From the NCBI RefSeq assembly GCF_026262505.1, contig NC_067203.1, forward strand, positions 17,868,392 to 17,932,391: a stretch of DNA of 64,000 bases, given 5' to 3'. This DNA comes from Trichomonas vaginalis G3. Taxonomy: Eukaryota > Parabasalia > Trichomonadida > Trichomonadidae. The first letter of the stretch is position 1. Each line of letters starts with the position of its first letter. The position numbers were made by a program, and so were the translations under genes. Below, in pieces: positions 58,836-64,000 of this stretch. A model generated the notes under the pieces. That model was not told the DNA's origin. It worked only from the letters and a program-made list of their open reading frames with translations, and did not search any database.

Positions 58836-60377
58836 TTATGGAAGATTTTTTCTTATTTTTTCAGAATTTTGCTTGCTATTAACTGAAACTTGTTTTGACG
58901 GCCCAACAATAGCATTTGTAGTAGGAAGAATTCCCAATAACGAGCGCATTTTCGATAATTGTTTTTCAATATGATCAAGAAGGTCCAGCTTATGTTCTAG
59001 ATTACTAGACATTTGATTTGTAGAAGGATGGTTTTGATTTTCTGGTTCTAAATCTGTAGAGTCTGCAATATTTGAATTTTCGGAGCGAATTGGAGCATCT
59101 GAACCTTGATTTGTATCGGCTTGCTCAAAATTAGTTTGAATTGGAGTGGATGAATTAAAATCTGGATGATTTAATGTTTCATTAAATAATGCCATAATTT
59201 TTTCTCTTTTTTCATTAATAAACTTAGTGATCATTGTATCTTTATCTGTTAGATCGATCGATTTGAGTATATCTGCATCATGAACTGGAATATTTTCGAA
59301 CAATGAACTCGATTCTATGGAACCATATGGAGAAATCTCGTTCTGAGCCAAAGAAAGATCACTTACGTTGTATTGTTTGATAGAAAAAATTGTTTTCTCA
59401 AGTTCTTTTTGAAAGCAGTCAAGAATATAATTTTTGTAGCTATCAGTGATAACGGTTTTTATATGGCGCTCGATCTTCTGGTTATTTTTGATGGCGTTAT
59501 ATTTATCTAATTGGATTTGAGATATCTTCTTAATAGCTTCATAAATGTTTGGATGTTTTAACGAAGAAAATTCTGAATGCATACTCTCGAGGCAATCATT
59601 AGTGAATATTGCAGTTGCATTATTATATTGAGATATTAAATTGTAGTGCGGCAACCAAACTTTGTTGAAATAATCAATATAATCTTTGATCGAATCAACT
59701 TTATTTTGATTAATTATATGCATTGTAAGTACAAATTCTTCATGAGACATGAATGGAGTAATAGAATATAGCTTAAATAAAGAATTTTGTAAAGTATTGA
59801 AATTTTTTGTATAAAGTGCTACAAGTTTCCTGTGTAAAGCTTGTTTGAAATGAAATAGGCATCCAATTATACGGACTTTAGGGAAAATTTGTTGAAGTGC
59901 CTCTATCATTCCCTTTTCAAAATCACAATGAATTTGAATTAGCTTTGAAAATTGAATACCCTTGACAGTAAAAATATATTCAAATGCCTTCTTATAAGAT
60001 TCAAATGTGCGGTTTTTCATGAATATAAATAAAAGTGGTAGATATTGATTTGTTGAAGGTTCACAAATCATAATTGTTAGCATCTGTCCTTTTTGAAAAT
60101 GTTTTGGTGTAATTTTAAAAGTTCCATCGCAAAATAAATCTGTGGCTTCTTTTGCAAATTGAATTGCCTTCTCAAAACCAAAAAACATCGTCTCACAATT
60201 TGCTTGAAAATCATGGCCAATGAAAAACTGCTCGACATTTATTAAACAAAAATTAGCAATTTCATCGTCTGTAATTTTTTCTCCAACAGAAAATTTTCTG
60301 GACTTATTATAAACTTCCCTGACCAATGAATCTTTAATTAATGGGTTTTCATCAGTACCAACAGCAAGTTCTGTCAT
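58836..60377 (-). CDS. MULE-type (Mutator-like) transposase
   Basis: A 513-residue protein with the MULE DDE core. First Asp: ATDLFCDGTFKITP (residues about 80-92). Second Asp: IQIHCDFEKGMIEALQQIFP (about 148-167), followed by the family's IIGCLFHFKQALHRK segment. Catalytic Glu: TNDCLESMHSEF (about 255-266). No N-terminal zinc finger (FLYWCH or SWIM) is evident. MULE transposases excise and integrate DNA between terminal inverted repeats. Such repeats were not found around this gene, and the C-terminus appears frameshifted (see 58676-58835), so the copy may be inactive. Confidence 0.85.
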   Translation of the reverse strand: MTELAVGTDENPLIKDSLVREVYNKSRKFSVGEKITDDEIANFCLINVEQFFIGHDFQANCETMFFGFEKAIQFAKEATDLFCDGTFKITPKHFQKGQMLTIMICEPSTNQYLPLLFIFMKNRTFESYKKAFEYIFTVKGIQFSKLIQIHCDFEKGMIEALQQIFPKVRIIGCLFHFKQALHRKLVALYTKNFNTLQNSLFKLYSITPFMSHEEFVLTMHIINQNKVDSIKDYIDYFNKVWLPHYNLISQYNNATAIFTNDCLESMHSEFSSLKHPNIYEAIKKISQIQLDKYNAIKNNQKIERHIKTVITDSYKNYILDCFQKELEKTIFSIKQYNVSDLSLAQNEISPYGSIESSSLFENIPVHDADILKSIDLTDKDTMITKFINEKREKIMALFNETLNHPDFNSSTPIQTNFEQADTNQGSDAPIRSENSNIADSTDLEPENQNHPSTNQMSSNLEHKLDLLDHIEKQLSKMRSLLGILPTTNAIVGPSKQVSVNSKQNSEKIRKNLP

Positions 60378-60546
60378 AAATTTTTAATCTGCTGAAAAGT
60401 GCCGTTGTCTTCAGAAAATTTTGCTGTAATGCATGAAAATTCGGTTCAATTCATTTTTGACACTTTACATATCGGATGTATTATCTAAGAATTATATTAT
60501 AAAATAATAATTTTGTGTTTTATAAGATTATTTGAGGTCAGGTATA

Positions 60547-60793
60547 AGGGGCTTCCAGGGGCTGCGCCCCTTCTAGCCCTGAAGATGTTTAGTATAACTT
60601 TGTCCGGACAAGTAAGGGTCTATCGTCGCTACAGGAAAAGTTACAGGCGTTCCAAGGAAGTATACTTTGAGAAGCCTTCTTCTGGGTCGAAAACATTATA
60701 TAATGTGTCGCTTTTCACAAATTATATATGTTTTCATGTTTTGTCACTTTTCTGTCACTTTTCAGGAAAAAACATTTTTATTATTATATATAA
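60547..60793 (+). repeat. Putative Maverick terminal (inverted-repeat) segment
   Basis: It begins AGGGGCTTCC and contains the palindrome GGGGCTGCGCCCC at 60559-60571. It is much richer in GC than its surroundings up to about 60690 and ends in AT-rich promoter DNA. An open frame (60513-60797) crosses the element boundary and is not considered a gene. The matching right end is outside the window. Confidence 0.5.
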
Positions 60794-61612
60794 ATGAATT
60801 TTACAAAACCACCGTTACCGTTCTTTGGAAATAAGAGTAGATGTAAAGATATTCTATTGAGAGAACTTAAGAAACTACCGAATGGTCTAACATTTGTAGA
60901 TTTGTTCGGTGGAAGTTTCTATATATCCCATTTGTGCCATACAATATTCCCAGACTCAAAGATTATATGCAATGACTTCGACAACTATATGGACCGTCTC
61001 AAACATATACCAGACACAAACAATATATTGAAAGAGTTAAAAGAAAAGATACCTATAGGTAAGATGGAACGTATACCATTAGATAAGAAAAATATTGTGA
61101 GAGAGGTTTTGAAAAAAGCAGAATATATAGACTGGGATAGTATATCTGCTAGACTATTATATAGTGGTTCTATAAGAGTTCATGACATTGAAACACTTAT
61201 GTCAAAAGTTTTATATCTTAACTATACAAATGTTTTCAAAGAGGACATAGAAAAATATATTGAGGGTATAGAGTTTGTGAGATGTCGTTGGACAGAGTTG
61301 TATGAAAAATATAAAGACAAGGAAAATGTTTTCTTTATAGTGGACCCGCCGTTCTATAACACATGGGATTTTCAATACCAAGTAGACTGGACTTTGAGAG
61401 ACTCTTTAGAAACTTTAGACGTTTTACATAACCATCCATGCTTTTACTTTACATCCGATAAAAGTGGTTTGGAAACCGTTATGAGATGGTTAGAGGACAT
61501 ACATGACTATGAGTTTAGATATGACAAGATAGAGTATGAGAGAGGTCCCATAAACTGGAGAAAGTGTCACAATAAAGAAATTTTATTAGTAAGTAAATGT
61601 GGTTTGAAATAG
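60794..61612 (+). CDS. N6-adenine DNA methyltransferase (D12 class), Maverick-borne
   Basis: A 272-residue protein. PLPFFGNKSR (residues 7-16) is the N-terminal 'GxKxR' cap. TFVDLFGGSFYIS (34-46) is the SAM-binding motif I. IVDPPFYN (about 191-198) is catalytic motif IV in DPPF form, as in Dam-like enzymes. Length and motif order fit Dam/D12 methyltransferases that convert adenine to N6-methyladenine using SAM. Maverick-related enzymes of this kind are known in Trichomonas, where 6mA is present in the genome. It could protect or mark element DNA. It is the first gene of the element and overlaps the next ORF by 16 bp. Confidence 0.85.
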   Translation: MNFTKPPLPFFGNKSRCKDILLRELKKLPNGLTFVDLFGGSFYISHLCHTIFPDSKIICNDFDNYMDRLKHIPDTNNILKELKEKIPIGKMERIPLDKKNIVREVLKKAEYIDWDSISARLLYSGSIRVHDIETLMSKVLYLNYTNVFKEDIEKYIEGIEFVRCRWTELYEKYKDKENVFFIVDPPFYNTWDFQYQVDWTLRDSLETLDVLHNHPCFYFTSDKSGLETVMRWLEDIHDYEFRYDKIEYERGPINWRKCHNKEILLVSKCGLK

Positions 61613-61728
61613 GACTACTTGTTTTAGGTTTTTTCCATTGTGTCATTTATTTATTTGACGTGGCAGAAAGGTACAGAGAATATGAAGATGAACCAATGCC
61701 TGCAAATGTCCAGTATATGTACTCGTAA
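61597..61728 (+). CDS. Small single-span membrane protein (43 residues)
   Basis: A short ORF overlapping the end of the methyltransferase in another frame. It starts MWFEIGLLVLGFFHCVIYLF (one hydrophobic helix, residues 2-20), then VAERYREYEDEPMPANVQYMYS, an acidic tail. The ATG is preceded by TTTTATTAGTAAGTAA, the same T-rich/A-rich arrangement seen before other element genes. Small membrane proteins are common in related viruses. Function is unknown, and it could be spurious given its length. Confidence 0.55.
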   Translation: MWFEIGLLVLGFFHCVIYLFDVAERYREYEDEPMPANVQYMYS

Positions 61729-61740
61729 GAGATATTTTTA

Positions 61741-61744
61741 TCTA
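61741..61744 (+). promoter_or_regulatory. TCTA promoter motif, 7 nt before an ATG
   Basis: The context TTTTTATCTAATATTAAATG has TCTA flanked by AT-rich DNA immediately before the gene at 61752. The same core lies 8 nt before two other element genes at 63228-63245. Confidence 0.5.
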
Positions 61745-61751
61745 ATATTAA

Positions 61752-62114
61752 ATGGACGCACAGAACTTAGCGAATGCACAGCAACCTGGACAACCAAACC
61801 CAGAGAATATTCCAAATGAAGTTAGAATACAAACTGCAATGGCAAACTATGGTCAAGTGCCAACAGATGTACAAATGCAAACTGCCATGTCAAATGACGC
61901 TGCGTTAGGTTTGCCACCATGGTATGCAAATATGAGATGGAAAGAGTTTTATACAAACCCCGAAGTGGGATATAAACAACTTTATGCAGATGACGCGAAC
62001 ACAGGAGTTGACCCAGAATATGTTTTCTACCAGAGGAGAAACAGAATGTATGAGCTCCAGTTAAAGAATGCTATGGAACTCAACAGGAAACGTAAGAGAC
62101 TAGGTGGACATTAG
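61752..62114 (+). CDS. Maverick protein of unknown function (120 residues)
   Basis: The N-terminal 50 residues are Q/N/P-rich with two similar segments (VRIQTAMANYGQVP and VQMQTAMSNDAALG). The C-terminal half is more structured, with W, Y and a basic end (RKRKRLGGH). No membrane segment is seen. It is placed between two small proteins that look structural and may be a virion protein. I do not recognise a family. Confidence 0.65.
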   Translation: MDAQNLANAQQPGQPNPENIPNEVRIQTAMANYGQVPTDVQMQTAMSNDAALGLPPWYANMRWKEFYTNPEVGYKQLYADDANTGVDPEYVFYQRRNRMYELQLKNAMELNRKRKRLGGH

Positions 62115-62132
62115 ATTTTTACATATAGTAAA

Positions 62133-62375
62133 ATGGGTTTCTTCAGTAGTATTGGAAACTTCTTCAGAAGAGTTGGAAGAGGTATATGGAATGGAATAAA
62201 ATCTGTCGGAAGAGGAGTATGGAACGGTGTCAAAAATATTGGTAAAAGAGTAGGTCAGTTCGTTGGTATTATACCTAAAGACCCTGAACCAGAAGAACAA
62301 GCTCCTGTTATACAACAGCCTGAACCTGCACCACAGTCTAGTTGGCAACCAAATCCAACACCTCAACCGTATTAA
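62133..62375 (+). CDS. Cationic amphipathic-helix protein (possible membrane-active minor capsid protein)
   Basis: An 80-residue protein. Residues 1-45 alternate aromatic/aliphatic and Arg/Lys/Gly with near-repeats (FFRRVGRGIWNGIKSVGRGVWNGVKNIGKRVG; three G-x-(I/V)-W/K-N-G units), giving a strongly basic amphipathic helix. Residues 50-80 are a Pro/Gln/Glu-rich disordered tail. The pattern recalls membrane-lytic minor capsid proteins such as adenovirus pVI, encoded by several Polinton-like viruses. That parallel is structural only. It ends 4 bp from the opposing gene. Confidence 0.6.
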   Translation: MGFFSSIGNFFRRVGRGIWNGIKSVGRGVWNGVKNIGKRVGQFVGIIPKDPEPEEQAPVIQQPEPAPQSSWQPNPTPQPY

Positions 62376-62379
62376 AAAA

Positions 62380-62706
62380 TTATATTTTTACCGTTCGATA
62401 GTAGTTGTATATGAAACTAAGTTCTAAGTAAAACGCATGGTATAATGGAATTATTCTCTTTCTTCCATCTGTAGTAAACCATACTTGAAAGTCTGAAATA
62501 CTTCCACTTGGTGGTTCATATAGCTTTGTAGGTTTTTCGTAAAAGTCATTTGCCAAGCATAAAAAAGAGTTTTGTGCACCAGAAAATGAAGCATGAACGA
62601 TAATAGCATCTGAGTCGAAAACATTTTCATATGTTCCATTAGGGTTTTCGACTTCATAAAAGTCCGGGTGTACTGGATATGCTGCAGGCTGATTTAACAT
62701 CCTCAT
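62380..62706 (-). CDS. Maverick protein, downstream member of an ATGA-overlapping pair (108 residues)
   Basis: It starts at an ATG (MRMLNQPAAYPVHPDF) that overlaps the stop of the upstream ORF as ATGA. The frame is open further up (to 62724 and beyond) but without an ATG. The sequence is beta-rich (DAIIVHASFSGAQNSFLCLA; SISDFQVWFTTDGRKR; YHAFYLELSFIYN), a possible jelly-roll-like fragment. It lies in the -1 frame relative to its neighbour and could be the C-terminal half of one protein made by frameshifting or split by an indel. Function is unrecognised. Confidence 0.55.
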   Translation of the reverse strand: MRMLNQPAAYPVHPDFYEVENPNGTYENVFDSDAIIVHASFSGAQNSFLCLANDFYEKPTKLYEPPSGSISDFQVWFTTDGRKRIIPLYHAFYLELSFIYNYYRTVKI

Positions 62707-63227
62707 AAATCTATACCATGCCAAGTTGTTATATTTGTAGAAATATAAACGTTTTCTCCAAGGTCTTCTATTCTATTGATTTTAACAGTTGCATTTTTCC
62801 TGTCATATATAATATCGAGATGGTACTCTCCTTCGTCAATGTTATACTGCTTTGCATATTCGATATAGATATCGTTTATTTTTTCTTGAAAAGCTTGAAG
62901 AGTTGTTTCTAAGTTTACAAGCAAATTCACTTGTAAAAGTTTTCCCTGTTCAAATTTCTCATACATACGTTTTTCTTTGTTATAGTATCGAACTTCAAAA
63001 CCGACTGTAAATGGGAAACCATGTATGGCTTCTGAAATGAACTTCATTCTACGAAAGCCAATAGCTTTTGTGACGGATGGGTCTCTTAACCATCTTAACG
63101 GGTAGTCAAAACGATAGCCTTCATGCTTTACGGTCTCTGTCTCAAACTTTTGACCTACATTGGTAAAAAGTTCATCTAATGGTTTAGTTGTAGCAACTCT
63201 AGAATTTTCTTTTTCTATTGAAAGCAT
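62703..63227 (-). CDS. Maverick protein, upstream member of an ATGA-overlapping pair (174 residues)
   Basis: It starts MLSIEKENSRVATTKP and ends ITTWHGIDL at a TGA sharing bases with the next ATG. It has basic/aromatic segments (FDYPLRWLRDPSVTKAIGFRRM) and beta-rich parts (FTVGFEVRYYNKEKRMYEKF; YHLDIIYDRKNATVKINRI). There is no signal or membrane helix. A structural or minor capsid role is possible but unproven. It is divergent from the fibre-like gene, with only 18 bp between the start codons. Confidence 0.65.
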   Translation of the reverse strand: MLSIEKENSRVATTKPLDELFTNVGQKFETETVKHEGYRFDYPLRWLRDPSVTKAIGFRRMKFISEAIHGFPFTVGFEVRYYNKEKRMYEKFEQGKLLQVNLLVNLETTLQAFQEKINDIYIEYAKQYNIDEGEYHLDIIYDRKNATVKINRIEDLGENVYISTNITTWHGIDL

Positions 63228-63245
63228 ATTTTATCTAGAATAAAA
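63228..63245. promoter_or_regulatory. Bidirectional near-palindromic promoter containing TCTAGA
   Basis: The 18 bases between two divergent ATGs are ATTTTATCTAGAATAAAA. TCTAGA reads the same on both strands, so each gene has TCTA exactly 8 nt before its ATG with AT-rich flanks. No other sequence is available for the two core promoters, apart from bases inside the coding regions. Confidence 0.55.
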
Positions 63246-64000
63246 ATGTCAAATGAAACAGCGTCTATGAGAGAAATACAACACAACCGACAACTCATTA
63301 TACAAGCTCTAAATAAGAACACAACAAACTTTTCAAACTATTCTAAGATATCTGAGTCATTGAAAGAAGGAAATTTAAAACTGACAATAAACCCAATGAC
63401 AGATGAGTTTCTATTTCAAGACAAGAAGAACAATACTGTCTGTATAAATCCAACAAAAGGAACTTTAAACGAGAAACCTATAAATGAACTTCTTTTGAAA
63501 GCAGATGTTGGCAACAAAGCTGACAAAGAATATGTAGACGATGCAATAGCAAAAGAAGAAGAAAGAGCTAACAAAGCTTATGCAACAAAAGAACATACTC
63601 ATCCTGAACTAGCAGACAAAAAATATGTTGACAATAAAATGTCAATTGAAGTGACAAGAGCTGAAAACGAATATTCTAAAAAGACTCATACACATACCAT
63701 TGCAAATATTACAAACTTACAAGAAACCTTAAACATGAAAAGTGCCGTTGGACATACACATTCTATATCTGAAATAACAGACTTAAACGTTAGCCTTGAA
63801 AAGAAAGCAGATAAAACATATGTTAACGATGAGTTAGCATGTGTGGCTAGTAAGTTAGAGAAGAAAGCAGATAAGGAATATGTGGATGAAAAAGATAACG
63901 AAATGAAAGAAAGGGTTGACTGGTACCATGAATGGACATCGAAGATTTTAAAAAGTAAAGCCGATACAGGATGGGTTTCAGGATGTTTAGACCTTAAAGC
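63246..64000 (+). CDS. Phage tail-fibre-like protein (N-terminal part, runs off the window)
   Basis: Open from the ATG at 63246 to the window end (251 codons and 2 bases). Residues 1-80 are an N-terminal attachment-like domain. From about 85 on, heptad-like and fibre repeats appear: KADKEYVDDAI, DKKYVDNKM, KADKTYVNDEL, KADKEYVDEKD, alternating with H-x-H units (HTH at 117-119, 148-150, 170-172), two of them followed by IxxITxL (HTHTIANITNL, HTHSISEITDL). Such HxH/ITxL repeats are typical of trimeric bacteriophage tail fibres, where paired His bind metal along the shaft. A receptor-binding spike on a Maverick particle is an inference. Confidence 0.7.
   Translation, partial: MSNETASMREIQHNRQLIIQALNKNTTNFSNYSKISESLKEGNLKLTINPMTDEFLFQDKKNNTVCINPTKGTLNEKPINELLLKADVGNKADKEYVDDAIAKEEERANKAYATKEHTHPELADKKYVDNKMSIEVTRAENEYSKKTHTHTIANITNLQETLNMKSAVGHTHSISEITDLNVSLEKKADKTYVNDELACVASKLEKKADKEYVDEKDNEMKERVDWYHEWTSKILKSKADTGWVSGCLDLK

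Larger units (their letters stand above)
60547..64000 (+). mobile_element. Maverick/Polinton element, left end (continues past the window)
   Basis: Sequence and gene style change at about 60547, where a GC-rich terminal segment begins AGGGGCTTCCAGGGGCTGCG. AG at the tip is usual for Maverick ends. Densely packed genes on both strands follow: a D12-class methyltransferase, small structural-like proteins and a fibre-like protein. Mavericks are abundant in Trichomonas vaginalis. The defining genes (protein-primed DNA polymerase B, retroviral-like integrase, packaging ATPase, adenain-like protease, capsid) are not in the visible 3.45 kb, so identity rests on context and end structure. Confidence 0.65.

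Noticed and set aside
60513..60797. 94-codon plus-strand ORF across the Maverick boundary
   Set aside because: It straddles the GC-rich terminal segment and host DNA, has no recognisable domain and is best explained as chance in the terminal repeat.
62703..62724. Canonical -1 ribosomal frameshift site
   Set aside because: No X-XXY-YYZ heptamer is seen in the overlap; GAGAAAAC does not allow good re-pairing.

Overview
The window looks like nuclear DNA of a trichomonad, most likely Trichomonas vaginalis or a close relative. It is AT-rich, its genes are long and show no intron I could recognise, gaps between genes are short, and several genes carry the trichomonad initiator (Inr) TCA-Py-(T/A) just upstream of the ATG. 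The gene content fits too: BspA-like leucine-rich-repeat (LRR) surface proteins, a GP63/leishmanolysin relative, ankyrin-repeat and Myb R2R3 proteins, a MULE transposase and the end of a Maverick/Polinton. CFAP61, an axonemal protein, shows that the host is flagellated. I identified no tRNA, rRNA, CRISPR array or bacterial operon.

Layout. 1-4.1 kb: 5' part of a divergent DHHC palmitoyltransferase, an armadillo-like protein and a coiled-coil protein. 4.5-6.7 kb: a BspA-like gene. 7.4-17.1 kb: three tandem copies of a large type I membrane protein; the first two are 5'-truncated and the second also has an in-frame stop, and only the third is intact. 17.6-19.5 kb: an atypical HSP70. 19.5-21.9 kb: gene-poor repeats, including two MITE-like elements. 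21.9-25.5 kb: a tandem GP63-like gene with both metal sites lost and two in-frame stops. 25.7-30.5 kb: CFAP61, then a chimera joining the exact 5' end of CFAP61 to a UBA-domain protein. 32.0-33.1 kb: a 1,055-bp transposon. 33.2-38 kb: a truncated gene, a RasGAP-like gene and a second BspA-like gene. 38.5-44.4 kb: a 1,968-residue CARMIL-like PH/LRR protein. 45.1-46.9 kb: a ubiquitin-like/UBA protein. 47.7-48.7 kb: the second, inverted copy of the 1,055-bp transposon. 49-57 kb: Myb, karyopherin-like, ankyrin and coiled-coil genes. 57-60.4 kb: hairpin-rich DNA and a MULE transposase.

From about 60.55 kb to the end lies the left end of a Maverick/Polinton. It has a GC-rich terminal segment, an N6-adenine (D12 class) methyltransferase, a 43-residue membrane protein, an unknown 120-residue protein, a cationic amphipathic peptide protein, two overlapping reverse-strand ORFs joined by ATGA, and a phage-tail-fibre-like protein running off the window. 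These genes do not use the host Inr. Most have a T-rich/A-rich box ending at the ATG, and three have TCTA 7-8 nt upstream, including an 18-bp near-palindrome that can serve two divergent genes. That recalls the TCTA late promoter reported for CroV and the virophage mavirus. The promoter code and the fibre gene are the observations I rate highest, followed by the CFAP61-UBA chimera and the paired 1,055-bp transposons with 7-bp target duplications.

The host genes do not form a pathway. The window records gene duplication, gene conversion and transposition in an expanded protist genome.
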